DNA from: Actinokineospora enzanensis DSM 44649
GTDB taxonomy: Bacteria > Actinomycetota > Actinomycetes > Mycobacteriales > Pseudonocardiaceae
Direction of reading: 5' to 3'
DNA: 64,000 bases
Assembly (NCBI RefSeq): GCF_000374445.1
Contig: NZ_KB894415.1
Location: 62,001-126,000 of the forward strand
Positions 53,391-62,307 of the stretch are shown in pieces. The notes under the pieces were generated by a model. The model was given only the letters and a program-made list of their open reading frames with translations. It had not been told where the DNA came from and did no database searches. Each line of letters starts with the position of its first letter. Within the stretch, counting starts at the first letter, position 1. The translations under genes were made by a program, and so were the position numbers.

Positions 53391-53449
53391 ACCGCACCAC
53401 CACCACACCCCCAGAACCGTCGCGGAAACCGCCGCTATGGTCACGCGGT

Positions 53450-56400
53450 CTACGCCCTGGTGATCGCCCGTCCAGCGACATGGACGCAGCCGTCGACGAC
53501 CTCCAGCACCACATCGGCGTCCGCCGCCTCGGCAGGCCGATGGGTCACATGGACCACGACCCGATCGGCAAGCACGGCACGCAGGTTGGTGAGGACGCGG
53601 TCCGCTGTTGGCACGTCCAGGTGCGCGGTCGGCTCGTCGAGCAGCACGAGGTCCGCATCGGCGAGCAGCGCGCGGGCCAGTGCGATCCGTTGGGCTTCGC
53701 CGCCCGAGGTGGCGGTGGCGCGAGCATCCAGGTCGAGCCCGGACAGACCTGCCGTGACCAGCGCGGCGCGGAGTTCGGCGTCGAGAGCGTCCGGTGCAGC
53801 GAGGCGCAGGTTTTCCCGGATGCTCGTCGACACCAGCATCGGGTCCTGCGGGCACCACGCGACCTGGTCCGGACGGCTGATCAAGCCGCGCTCCGGCGTC
53901 AGGAAGCCGAGCAGCAACGCGACCAATGTCGACTTACCCGCGCCGGACGGCCCGACCACCGCGACGTGCGTACCCGGAGCAAGCACGAGATCGACCCCGC
54001 GCAATGCCGGTGACATCGCCCCTGGCCAGCGCGCATCCACGCCTGCCAACCGGACCTCGCTCGAATGGAGCAGCGGCGTCCCAGTCGGAGTGGGACGAGC
54101 CGATTCCAGGGTCATCACGCGGGCGTGCGCCGAGCGCAGGGCCGACAGGTGGGTCACGGCCGGAGGCACCAGCGCCAGCGCCTCTGCCAGGGCCAACGGC
54201 ACCAGTGCGACGATCGGGACCAGCACCGGGTCCAGGCCCGCCCGGATCGCAACCACCGTGCTGACCAGCGTGGCCATCCCCAGCGCCAGCGTGATCAGGG
54301 CGTGGCCCGCGCCTGCTCCGAACGCCTGTCGCCGGGTGCGGCTGGCGAGATCGGCGTCGGCCGCAGCAAGGACTTCCCGATGCGCGGTGTGCTTGCCGAA
54401 CGCGATCAGGTCGGCCGCGCCCGCCACCAGCGTCAACACCCCGGCCGCCACGGTCCGCTTCCCCTCGGCAAGAGCGAGGCTCGCCCGACGCTCGGCCACC
54501 AAGGCCAGCAGCGGAGCGCCCAGTCCGGCAATCACCACCGCCACGGCCAGCACAGCCCCAGCCGCAGGCAGGATCGCGGTCTGGATCGCCACGGCGGCGA
54601 CGCTCGCGCCCAGTGCCACCAGTGGCGGCACCAGTACCCGGGGCGTCAGGTCGCGCACGGTGTCGACGTCGTCCACCAGCCTGCGCAGGCCCTCACCCCG
54701 GCGCAGCCCGAGCGTGCGCGCCGGGCCGAGCCGGACCAGCGCCTCCCACAGCCGAACCCGCAGGTCGGTCGCGGTGCGGAAAGCAGCGTCATGCACGACA
54801 AGCCGCTCGCCATAGCGCAGACCGGCGCGGGCGAGGCCGAACGTCCGCACGCCGACGACGGCTACCGACAGGGTCAGGATCGGTGGCTGCTGGGCCGCCT
54901 TGGCGATCAACCACGCTGACAGCGCCGACAGCACCACCCCGCACACCAGCGCGGCTGCCCCCAGTGCCGCGCCCGCGAGCAACCGGGGCGTGACGAGCCC
55001 GCGCAGGCCTCGAATCGGCGTCTCGCGCTCCCCCGCGACCTCGACCGCCGCCCGCTCCCCGACCGCCCCGGGCACGTCGTCGACGGTCCGGTGGGTGGCC
55101 AGCACGACCGCGACCCCCCGGTGCGCGGCGTGCTGGACCACCCCCATCACCCGCGCGGCCGTCGCCGGATCGAGGTGCGCGGTGGGCTCGTCGAGCAACA
55201 ACAACCTGGTCCCCGGCCTGCACAACGCGCGCAGCAGCGCCACCCGCTGCCGTTCCCCGGCCGAGAGTTCGACGATCCGCCGCCCCAGCAGATGCGCGAT
55301 CCCCAGGTCGCTCGCCAGCGAATCGTCCAACTGCGGGCCGACCTCCGCAGCGACCGTCTCCTCGGCGAAGGTGGGTCGCTGCGGCACCCAGGTGACAGTT
55401 TGTCGCCACGACGACATATCGACATCAGCCAGCGGCACACCGTCGACCAGGACAGAACCGCTGGTCGGGACAACGAACCCGAGCAGCACACCGAAGGCCG
55501 TCGACTTGCCGCTGCCGCTCGGCGAGTCCAGCCGGACGATCTCCCCCGGGCGCACGACCAGCGACAACCCGTCTGGCGCGAACCCGTCACGCCGCCGCAC
55601 CCGCAGGTCAGCGACCCGCAGCTCGGCGAAGCCGTCGACGACCCGACCGCCGGTCGACCCGGCAGGCACGGGCACGTCGGCGATCCGGCGGACCGCCTCC
55701 AACCCGTCCTCGCTCGCGTGGTGCGCCGCCCCCGCCGCGCGCAGCGGGAGGTAGCACTCGGGCACCACGATGAGCACGAACAACCCCACCGCCAGCGTCA
55801 GGTCACCTGAGACCAGCCGCACCCCGATCACCACCGCGACCAGCGCGACCGACAGCGTGGCGATCAGCTCCAGGGCGAACGCCGAGGAGAACGCCACCCG
55901 CAGCACGCCCAGCGTCCCCCGCCGGTGCGCCTCCGACACCGCCCGCACGGTCTCCCCCTGCGTGGACGCCCGCCGGAACGCGGTCAGCACCGGCAGGGCG
56001 CGGACCAACTCCAGCAGGTTCCCCGACAGCCGCTCGGTCGCCGCGGCCGCAGGACCCACCTTGTCCTGGGTGTAGCGGCCGATCACGATGGCGAACAACG
56101 GGATGAGCGGCACGGTCAAGGCGACCACCACCGCCGACGGCCAGTCCACGAAGAGGATCACCGCACCCACCCCGAGCGGGGTGATCGCGGCGGTCACCAG
56201 CGCGGGCAGGTAGGTGCCGAAGTAGGCGTCGAGCGCGTCCAGGCCCTTGGTGGCCAACGCGGTCAGCTCGCCCGGTCCGCGCTCGTCGATCCACTCCGGA
56301 CCGTTCGCCAGCGATCGGTCCAACAGCAGTCCGCGCAACTCGGCCTTCGCGCAGGCCGCCGCGCGGGCCGCGACCACCTGGGTTGCCCAGCCGAGCAGCG

Positions 56401-56635
56401 CCCGAGCCACGACCGCCCCGGCCAGGACGGCCAGCGCCGTCCCGGTGAAGTCGGTCAGCGCCTCGGCGAGCGCCCAGGCCTGGACGACGACGGCGAGCGC
56501 GGTGGCCGCGGCGAGGAGGCCGCAGCAGGCCAGTGCCCGGCGCGCCGACGGGGACAACCCCGGCAGCGCGCCGAGCGGGCCCCTCCCGGGCCGACTGGCG
56601 GGTCGAGACCGCCCGGGAGAGCTTGCGGTGTTCAC
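53450..56635 (-). CDS. cydDC: Fused CydDC-type ABC exporter (thiol-reductant)
   Basis: Exports cysteine/glutathione-type thiols or haem-related compounds needed to assemble cytochrome bd. One 1061-residue protein combines both halves. The CydD half has six helices, then Walker A SPSGSGKST (the usual first Gly is Ser) and signature ELSAGERQRVALLRAL; the CydC half has a second helix set, then GPSGAGKSTLVALLLGF and SGGEAQRIALARALLADADL with LLDEPTAHLDVP. E. coli encodes two proteins; fusions occur in actinomycetes. It begins at a GTGA overlap with cydB, so cydA-cydB-cydDC form one operon. Confidence 0.93.
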   Translation of the reverse strand: MNTASSPGRSRPASRPGRGPLGALPGLSPSARRALACCGLLAAATALAVVVQAWALAEALTDFTGTALAVLAGAVVARALLGWATQVVAARAAACAKAELRGLLLDRSLANGPEWIDERGPGELTALATKGLDALDAYFGTYLPALVTAAITPLGVGAVILFVDWPSAVVVALTVPLIPLFAIVIGRYTQDKVGPAAAATERLSGNLLELVRALPVLTAFRRASTQGETVRAVSEAHRRGTLGVLRVAFSSAFALELIATLSVALVAVVIGVRLVSGDLTLAVGLFVLIVVPECYLPLRAAGAAHHASEDGLEAVRRIADVPVPAGSTGGRVVDGFAELRVADLRVRRRDGFAPDGLSLVVRPGEIVRLDSPSGSGKSTAFGVLLGFVVPTSGSVLVDGVPLADVDMSSWRQTVTWVPQRPTFAEETVAAEVGPQLDDSLASDLGIAHLLGRRIVELSAGERQRVALLRALCRPGTRLLLLDEPTAHLDPATAARVMGVVQHAAHRGVAVVLATHRTVDDVPGAVGERAAVEVAGERETPIRGLRGLVTPRLLAGAALGAAALVCGVVLSALSAWLIAKAAQQPPILTLSVAVVGVRTFGLARAGLRYGERLVVHDAAFRTATDLRVRLWEALVRLGPARTLGLRRGEGLRRLVDDVDTVRDLTPRVLVPPLVALGASVAAVAIQTAILPAAGAVLAVAVVIAGLGAPLLALVAERRASLALAEGKRTVAAGVLTLVAGAADLIAFGKHTAHREVLAAADADLASRTRRQAFGAGAGHALITLALGMATLVSTVVAIRAGLDPVLVPIVALVPLALAEALALVPPAVTHLSALRSAHARVMTLESARPTPTGTPLLHSSEVRLAGVDARWPGAMSPALRGVDLVLAPGTHVAVVGPSGAGKSTLVALLLGFLTPERGLISRPDQVAWCPQDPMLVSTSIRENLRLAAPDALDAELRAALVTAGLSGLDLDARATATSGGEAQRIALARALLADADLVLLDEPTAHLDVPTADRVLTNLRAVLADRVVVHVTHRPAEAADADVVLEVVDGCVHVAGRAITRA

Positions 56636-57639
56636 GGCACCCGCACCGACGGGATGTGCGCACGGCTGATGCGCTTGCGGAACACCCAGTACGTCCAGCC
56701 CTGGTAGATCAGCACGGCCGGGGTCCCGAACAGCGCCACCCAGCTCATCACCGTGAGCGTGTACGGGCTCGACGCGGCGCCCGCGACCGTCAGCGAGTTC
56801 GCCGGGTCCAGGGTGGACGGCAGGACGTCGGGGTAAAGCGAGCCGAACAAGGTCACCACCGAGGCCGCGACGGCCACGCCGAGCGCCGAGAACGCCTGCC
56901 CCTCCCGGCCCGCCGCCAGCCGCCACAACGCCACCGCGGCAGCGACCAGCACCAGCACGAGCGGCACCCACGTCCAGCCCGATCCCGAGCGGAGCTGCAC
57001 GATCACCAGCAGCGCGGCCAGCGGCGCCAGCGCGACCGGCGCCACCCGCAGCGCGAGTCGGCGGGCACGGACACGCAGGCCACCGTCGGTCTTCAGGGCC
57101 GTGAACACCGCGCCGTGCACGAGCGCGAACCCGGCGACGGCCAGCGCGCCGAGCAGCGTCTGCCACCCGATCGCGGCGAACGGCGAGCCGACCCGGTCAC
57201 CGCGCGCGTCCAGCGGCAGGCCGAGCACGTTCCACGACAGCACCAGGCCGACACCCAGCGCGGCCACCCAGGACGCGCCGCAGATGACGCCGTCCCACCA
57301 GCGCCGCCAGCGGTCCGAGTCGACCTTGCCGCGGTACTCGAACGCCACGCCTCGGCCGATGAGCGCCACCACGAACAGCAGCAACGGCAGGTAGGCGGAG
57401 CTGAACAGCGACGCGTACCAGCCGGGGAAGGCGGCGAAGGTGGCACCGCCCGCGACCAGCAGCCACACCTCGTTGCCGTCCCAGACCGGGCCGATGGTGT
57501 TGACCATGACCCGCCGGTCGGTGTCGTCCTCGGCGAGCACCGGCAACAGCATGCCCACACCGAAGTCGAAACCCTCAAGGAAGAGGTAGCCGAGCCAAAG
57601 CGTGGCGATAATGCAGAACCAGAGATCCGCGAGTTCCAT
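56632..57639 (-). CDS. cydB: Cytochrome bd ubiquinol oxidase subunit II
   Basis: Second subunit of the bd-type oxidase, a high-affinity quinol oxidase used at low oxygen. The 335-residue protein has about eight hydrophobic helices. It starts with ELADLWFCIIATLWLGYLFL, then EGFDFGVGMLLPVLAEDDTD and TIGPVWDGNEVWLLVAGGAT, the conserved block of the family. GRGVAFEYRGKVDSDRWRRW and the later TVMSWVALFGTPAVLIYQGW also fit. It is 9 bp downstream of cydA's stop. Confidence 0.96.
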   Translation of the reverse strand: MELADLWFCIIATLWLGYLFLEGFDFGVGMLLPVLAEDDTDRRVMVNTIGPVWDGNEVWLLVAGGATFAAFPGWYASLFSSAYLPLLLFVVALIGRGVAFEYRGKVDSDRWRRWWDGVICGASWVAALGVGLVLSWNVLGLPLDARGDRVGSPFAAIGWQTLLGALAVAGFALVHGAVFTALKTDGGLRVRARRLALRVAPVALAPLAALLVIVQLRSGSGWTWVPLVLVLVAAAVALWRLAAGREGQAFSALGVAVAASVVTLFGSLYPDVLPSTLDPANSLTVAGAASSPYTLTVMSWVALFGTPAVLIYQGWTYWVFRKRISRAHIPSVRVP

Positions 57640-57648
57640 TATGGACTC

Positions 57649-59124
57649 CTAGTACGCGAACGCGAGCTGGTCGGCGGTCTTGGTCTCGTCGGGTTTCTCG
57701 TCCGGTGGCATGACCCCGGCGACACCCGCTCGCATGTAGCGGGCGATGAGGAAGACCTCGACGACCGCGAGGGCGCCGTAGACGAGCGTCAGCGTGATCA
57801 GCGATGTCCACAGCTCACCGGTGGTCAGCCCGGACACCCCCCGCGCGGTGAACATCCACACCCCGTCCACACCGGACGGGTTGGGTGCCACCACGAACGG
57901 CTGACGGCCCATCTCGGTGAAGATCCAGCCGAAGCTGTTGGCCAGGAACGGCGTCACGATGCCGAGCAGCGCCAGCCGCGGGAACCACTTGCCCTTCGGG
58001 ATCCGCTGCCCGCGGGTCAGCCACAGCACGGCCACCGCGCCCAGCGCCGCCAGCGCGCCGAAGCCGATCATCAGCCGGAAGCCCCAGTAGGTGACCGGCA
58101 GGTTGGGCACGTAGTCGATGGGCTGACCGGACAGCTCGCCCAACCGGTCGTCCACCGGGTAGTTGGTGCCGTACTTCTCCTGGTATTGGTGCACGAGATC
58201 GTCGACGCCGCGCACCTCGGTGCTGAAGTCGTTGTGCGCCAGGAAGGACAGCAGCGCGGGCACGGTGATCGACTTGACGCTCTCGCAGTCCGCCCGGCCG
58301 ACGTCACCGATGGCGAACACGGAGAAGCCTGCGGGCGACTCGGTGTGGCACAGCGCCTCGGCGGCGGCCATCTTCATCGGCTGCTGCTCGAACATCAGCT
58401 TGCCCTGCATGTCCCCGGTGATCGCCAGGGCGGCGAACGCCACTGCGCCGACCCAGCCGCCCAGCCGCACCGAGGCCCGCCACACCGGTCCGTCGTCGTC
58501 CCGTCGACGCCACAGGTGCCACGCGCCGATGCCGACCAGGAAGGTGCCTGCGACCGCGAAGCAGCCCGCGATGGTGTGCGGGATGGCGGTCAGCGCGGTG
58601 TTGTTGCCCAGCACCGCCCAGATCGACACCAGCCGTGGCCTGCCGTCGACCAGCTCCGCCCCCACCGGGTGCTGCATCCACGAGTTCGCGGCCAGGATGA
58701 AGTACGCCGAGGCGATGGTGGCCAGGCTGAACGCCCACGCGCAGGCCAGGTGCACCCGCTTGGACAGCCGGTCCCAGCCGAAGATCCACAGCCCCAGGAA
58801 GGTGGACTCCACGAAGAACGCGACCAGGCCCTCCATCGCCAGCGGCGCGCCGAACACGTCGCCGACGAACCGGGAGTACGCGCTCCAGGCCATGCCGAAC
58901 TGGAACTCCTGCACGATCCCGGTCACCACGCCCATGGCGAAGTTGATCAGCAGCAGCTTGCCCCAGAACTTGGTCATCCGCAGGTACTTCGGGTTCCCCG
59001 TGCGCACCCACGCCGTCTGCATGACGGCCACCAGCACCGCAAGACCGATGGTCAGCGGCACCATCAGGAAGTGGTAGACGGTGGTGATCCCGAACTGCCA
59101 CCGCGCGAGCTGAAGAACGTCCAC
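57649..59124 (-). CDS. cydA: Cytochrome bd ubiquinol oxidase subunit I
   Basis: Haem-bearing subunit of the bd oxidase (491 aa). The first helix carries ARWQFGITTVYHFLMVPLTI with the conserved His. The quinol and haem-b558 region includes AANSWMQHPVGAEL and GWIFTEMGRQPFVVAPNPSG. The Q-loop region after MQGKLMFEQQPMKMAAAEAL is of the short type common in actinobacteria. The start is GTG 59124, which fits the family N-terminus (VDVLQLARWQFG) although no clear ribosome-binding site precedes it. A DevR-box-like palindrome lies 59 bp upstream. Confidence 0.96.
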   Translation of the reverse strand: MDVLQLARWQFGITTVYHFLMVPLTIGLAVLVAVMQTAWVRTGNPKYLRMTKFWGKLLLINFAMGVVTGIVQEFQFGMAWSAYSRFVGDVFGAPLAMEGLVAFFVESTFLGLWIFGWDRLSKRVHLACAWAFSLATIASAYFILAANSWMQHPVGAELVDGRPRLVSIWAVLGNNTALTAIPHTIAGCFAVAGTFLVGIGAWHLWRRRDDDGPVWRASVRLGGWVGAVAFAALAITGDMQGKLMFEQQPMKMAAAEALCHTESPAGFSVFAIGDVGRADCESVKSITVPALLSFLAHNDFSTEVRGVDDLVHQYQEKYGTNYPVDDRLGELSGQPIDYVPNLPVTYWGFRLMIGFGALAALGAVAVLWLTRGQRIPKGKWFPRLALLGIVTPFLANSFGWIFTEMGRQPFVVAPNPSGVDGVWMFTARGVSGLTTGELWTSLITLTLVYGALAVVEVFLIARYMRAGVAGVMPPDEKPDETKTADQLAFAY

Positions 59125-59182
59125 GTGGAACAGAATCGGCCCGCGCCGGGCACAAGTGCAGTTGCCCGGGTCCTGTTCGCCC

Positions 59183-59196
59183 GGGACGTAGGTCCC
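59183..59196 (-). promoter_or_regulatory. DevR/DosR-box-like palindrome upstream of cydA
   Basis: GGGAC-GTAG-GTCCC, with flanking C and G, keeps the two half-sites and 4-bp spacer of the mycobacterial DosR box (core GGGACTWWAGTCCC). The spacer differs at its outer positions. It sits 59 bp before the cydA start. A DevR-like regulator lies 7 kb away. The 320-bp gap between cydA and the GDT1-family gene is otherwise occupied by the riboswitch. Confidence 0.5.
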
Positions 59197-59245
59197 GTGA
59201 GCGGGCCCACGTGTCGGCCGGGCGTTGTCGCGGTTAGGATTGTCG

Positions 59246-59376
59246 GGCCTGAGGGGAGTAGTTCCGACGGGTCGCGCTGCGACTCCGGCGGGGCCATCGA
59301 CATACTGACTCCGCAACAACAGCGGCGTCCGGTGCCCCACCCGCGTTTCCCACGCGGGCGAACGAGACCTCCGGCC
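59246..59376 (+). promoter_or_regulatory. yybP-ykoY (manganese) riboswitch candidate
   Basis: The three conserved blocks of the yybP-ykoY class occur in order: GAGGGGAGTAG at 59251-59261, ATCGACATACTGA at about 59296-59308, and CGAACGAGACCTCC at about 59359-59372. The ends can pair as P1 (GGCC-TG-AGG with CCT-CC-GGCC). It ends 68 bp before the start of a TMEM165/GDT1-family gene, whose family includes manganese exporters. A downstream hairpin (59391-59430) may be the expression platform. Mn2+ would be expected to turn expression on. Confidence 0.8.
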
Positions 59377-59444
59377 GGGTTGGCTCATGCCCGGTCGGGG
59401 ACAAGCTCGCCTTCCTCCGTCCGGGCCCGGACTAGAGGACTGAA

Positions 59445-60044
59445 GTGGCAACTCCTTTGCTCGCCTTCGCAGGCGCCTTCGCGCTGATCCTGGCCGTGGA
59501 ACTACCGGACAAGACGCTGGTGGCCACGCTCATCCTGACCACCCGCTACCGCCCGTTGCCGGTGTTCGTCGGCGTCTGCGCCGCCTTCGCGGTCCAGTGC
59601 GTGATCGCCGCCGCGTTCGGCCAGGTGCTGACCCTGCTCCCCGACCGGCTGGTCACGGGCGTCGTCGCGGCGTTGTTCGGGCTCGGCGCGTTCCTGCTGC
59701 TGAAGGAAGGCTTCAGCAAGCAGGAGGACGAGCTGGGCGCGACGACCGAGACCGCGCCCGCGGTGTCCTTCCGCCGCGCCGCCCTGACCTCCTTCGGCGT
59801 CCTGTTCGCCGCCGAATGGGGCGACGCCTCGCAGATCGCCACCGCGGGCCTGACCGCCCGCTACGGCGAGCCGGTCTGGGTCGGCCTCGGCGCGTGGCTG
59901 GCCCTGGTGAGCGTCGCCGGGATCGCCGTGCTGATCGGGCGCAAGATCGCCGACCGGATCAAGCCGCACCTGATCCAGCGGGTGGCAGGCGTGGTCTTCG
60001 CGGGCTTCGCGCTGTTCGCCCTCTACGAGACGATCAAGGGCTGA
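59445..60044 (+). CDS. TMEM165/GDT1-family cation exporter (manganese)
   Basis: A 199-residue membrane protein with six hydrophobic helices in two mirrored halves, each with the family acidic motif: LILAVELPDKTLVATLILTT (about 14-33) and FGVLFAAEWGDASQIATAGL (about 119-138). These Glu/Asp pairs bind the cation, and bacterial members export Mn2+ (some Ca2+). GTG 59445 with GAGGAC upstream. The riboswitch in the leader supports Mn2+ as substrate. It is divergent from cydA. Confidence 0.9.
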   Translation: MATPLLAFAGAFALILAVELPDKTLVATLILTTRYRPLPVFVGVCAAFAVQCVIAAAFGQVLTLLPDRLVTGVVAALFGLGAFLLLKEGFSKQEDELGATTETAPAVSFRRAALTSFGVLFAAEWGDASQIATAGLTARYGEPVWVGLGAWLALVSVAGIAVLIGRKIADRIKPHLIQRVAGVVFAGFALFALYETIKG

Positions 60045-60079
60045 CGTCCGCGCGACGCCCAGGCGAATAGGATTCGGGT

Positions 60080-60400
60080 ATGGGCGCTGACCATTATCAG
60101 GTCGTCACCACCACCGACTCCACCGATGAGGCGCACCGGCTGGCCGAGGGGATCGTGGCGCGGCGGCTCGGGGCGTGTGTGCACATCGTGCCGATCACCA
60201 GTGTGTACCGGTGGGCGGGCGAGGTGACCCGCGAGCCCGAGTGGCGGCTGGTCGTGAAGACCGCCGCCGACCGGGTCGGCACGCTGATCGACTACATCCG
60301 CGAGCAGCACAGCTACGACCTGCCCCAGGTCGTAGCCGTCCCGATCGCCGCGGGGAGTCCCGAGTACCTGGACTGGGTGACCGCGGAGACCCGCGGCTGA
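60080..60400 (+). CDS. cutA: CutA divalent-cation tolerance protein
   Basis: A 106-residue soluble protein of the trimeric CutA family, once linked to copper tolerance though the mechanism is unsettled. Conserved segments are YQVVTTTDSTDEAHRLAEGI, ARRLGACVHIVPITSVYRWA (the CxxI/SxYxW block) and ITS...GEVTREPEWRLVVKTAA, then SYDLPQVVAVPIAAGSPEYL. It follows the GDT1-family gene by 35 bp in the same direction, so both may respond to metals together. ATG 60080. Confidence 0.93.
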   Translation: MGADHYQVVTTTDSTDEAHRLAEGIVARRLGACVHIVPITSVYRWAGEVTREPEWRLVVKTAADRVGTLIDYIREQHSYDLPQVVAVPIAAGSPEYLDWVTAETRG

Positions 60401-60431
60401 CCCGGTCCTGGTCCCGGTTCGCGGAACGGGG

Positions 60432-61109
60432 TCAGCGCAGGGCTTCGGCGATGGCGTTGGCGGCGATGACGACCCGGGGGCCGACGGCGGCGCCGTCCAG
60501 CGGCTCGAAGGTGACGACGCCGACGCTGGCGCGCAGGTCGGTGACGCCGCGGACCGGGGCGGCGATGCCGTAGGCGCCCGGCTGCAGCTCGCCGACGGTG
60601 CCGACCCACGCGGGTTCGTCGGCGCGCAGCGCGATGGCCTTGCCAGCGGCGCCCTTGAACAGCGAGTGTCGGGTGCCCACCCGGTAGGCCACGTGGTAGG
60701 TCGTCCAGGAGGGCTCGACCACCGCGATCGCCTGGGCCTCGTCACCGTCGGCCACGGTCAGGTGGGCGGTGGCGCCGACCGCCTCGGCCAGTTCGCGCAG
60801 CGCGGGCAGGGCGGCCACCCGCAGCTGCGGGGCCACCTTGGCGGCCAGTTGCAACAGGCCAAGACCCAGCCGGACCTTGGAGCCCTCGCGCCGGACCAGA
60901 CCGCGGGCCTGCAACGGCACCAGCAGCCGGTACACCGCGGCCCGGCTGGCGCCGATGGCCGTGGCCAGGTCGCTGATCGTGGGGGCCTCGGTGTCCGAGT
61001 CGGCCACCGCCTGCAGCAGCGCCAGGCCCCGGTCCAGGGTCAGCGAGCTCTCCTTGGCGACCGTGGGTGACTGGCGCGTCAGTGGGCCGGTCGACCGTAT
61101 GCCGGGCAC
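60432..61109 (-). CDS. IclR-family transcriptional regulator
   Basis: A 225-residue regulator. The winged helix-turn-helix is TLDRGLALLQAVADSDTEAP, then TISDLATAIGASRAAVYRLL. The C-terminal effector domain contains VGATAHLTVADGDEAQAIAV, YRVGTRHSLFKGAAGKAIAL and VVIAANAIAEALR. The GTG start lies one base after the fahA stop, so it is the last gene of the homogentisate operon and is the natural candidate to control it, probably binding near the hmgA promoter. Confidence 0.92.
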   Translation of the reverse strand: MPGIRSTGPLTRQSPTVAKESSLTLDRGLALLQAVADSDTEAPTISDLATAIGASRAAVYRLLVPLQARGLVRREGSKVRLGLGLLQLAAKVAPQLRVAALPALRELAEAVGATAHLTVADGDEAQAIAVVEPSWTTYHVAYRVGTRHSLFKGAAGKAIALRADEPAWVGTVGELQPGAYGIAAPVRGVTDLRASVGVVTFEPLDGAAVGPRVVIAANAIAEALR

Positions 61110-61110
61110 C

Positions 61111-62307
61111 TCAGTCCACCGCCGCCACGATCGTGCCGACGACCTCGGACAGGCCGACCACCGTGCCGTCCGGGCCGGGCGCGGTCGCGGTGATCACGAC
61201 CGTGTCGCCGTCCTCCAGGAACGTGCGCTCGGTGCCGTCGTCCAGGGTCAGTGGCTCCTTGCCGCTCCAGCTCAGCTCCAGGAACGAACCGCGCTGCCGC
61301 TTGTCCGGGCCGGAGACGGTGCCGGAGGCGAACAGGTCGCCGGGGCGCACGGTGGCGCCGTTGACCGTCATGTGCGCCAGCTGCTGGGCACAGGAGAACG
61401 ACATCTGGGTGAAGTCGGGCCGGGACACCATGGTGCCGTTCCAGACCACCTCCAGCCGGATGTCCAGCCCCCAGTGCGCGTCTTCGACCAGGTAGTCCAG
61501 CCGCGGGTGGTCCGGTTCGACGACCGGGACGCGGGCCGCGGCGAACGCCTCCAGCGGGGTGATCCAGGCGCCGATCGAGGTGGCGAAGGACTTGCCGAGG
61601 TGCGGGCCGAGCGGCACGTACTCCCAGGCCTGGATGTCGCGGGCGGACCAGTCGTTGACCAGCGCCACGCCGAAGATGTGCTCGGCGGCCGCGGAGGTGG
61701 ACACCCGGCGGGCGGGCGGGCCGCCGCAGACGAAGCCGACCTCGGCCTCGATGTCCAGCCGCACGCTCGGGCCGAACACCGGGCCCGCGTCGCCCTTGCG
61801 CTGGCCGTGCGGGCGCGGGATGTCGGTGCCGGAGACCACGACGGTGCCCGCGCGGCCGTGGTAGCCGACCGGCAGGTGGGTCCAGTTCGGCAACAGCGGC
61901 TCGCCGTCCGGGCGGAAGATCCGGCCGACGTTCTCCGCGTGGTGCCGCGAGGAGTAGAAGTCGACGTAGTCGCCGACGGTGAACGGGAGCCGCACCTGTG
62001 CGTCCGCCAGCGGCAGCAGCACCGCGCCGTCCGGGGCGGCGGTGGCCGTGACCAGCTCGCGCAGCCGGGCGCGCAGCGCCGACCAGGCGGGCCTGCCCGC
62101 GGCCAGCAGCGCGTCCAGCGACTCCGCCGAGACCAGGTCGGCCAGCTCACCGGTGAACTCGTCGGCGATCGGGCGCAGCGGCAGCGCGTGGTCGCCCACC
62201 CGCACGGCCACCGACGGGCCGTCGGCGGTCTCCACGACGCCGTAGGGCAGCGTCTGCGGGCCGAACGGGCGGTCGGCGGCGAACGCGGGGTCGTCGATCC
62301 AGCTCAC
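61111..62307 (-). CDS. fahA: Fumarylacetoacetase
   Basis: Hydrolyses fumarylacetoacetate to fumarate and acetoacetate, last step of tyrosine catabolism. The 398-residue protein has the N-terminal domain and the FAH catalytic domain: DYVDFYSSRHHAENVGRIFR (about 104-123), HLPVGYHGRAGTVVVSGTDI, LDIEAEVGFVCGG with the metal acids, VNDWSARDIQAWEYVPLGPH, and DLFASGTVSGPD. Binding residues for Mg2+ or Ca2+ are intact. The start GTG 62307 overlaps the previous gene by GTGA. It is followed by an IclR regulator. Confidence 0.96.
   Translation of the reverse strand: MSWIDDPAFAADRPFGPQTLPYGVVETADGPSVAVRVGDHALPLRPIADEFTGELADLVSAESLDALLAAGRPAWSALRARLRELVTATAAPDGAVLLPLADAQVRLPFTVGDYVDFYSSRHHAENVGRIFRPDGEPLLPNWTHLPVGYHGRAGTVVVSGTDIPRPHGQRKGDAGPVFGPSVRLDIEAEVGFVCGGPPARRVSTSAAAEHIFGVALVNDWSARDIQAWEYVPLGPHLGKSFATSIGAWITPLEAFAAARVPVVEPDHPRLDYLVEDAHWGLDIRLEVVWNGTMVSRPDFTQMSFSCAQQLAHMTVNGATVRPGDLFASGTVSGPDKRQRGSFLELSWSGKEPLTLDDGTERTFLEDGDTVVITATAPGPDGTVVGLSEVVGTIVAAVD

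Noticed and set aside
59125-59182. Rex-type redox operator before cydA
   Set aside because: No TGTGAAC...GTTCACA-like sequence was found; the only strong palindrome there is the DosR-like one.
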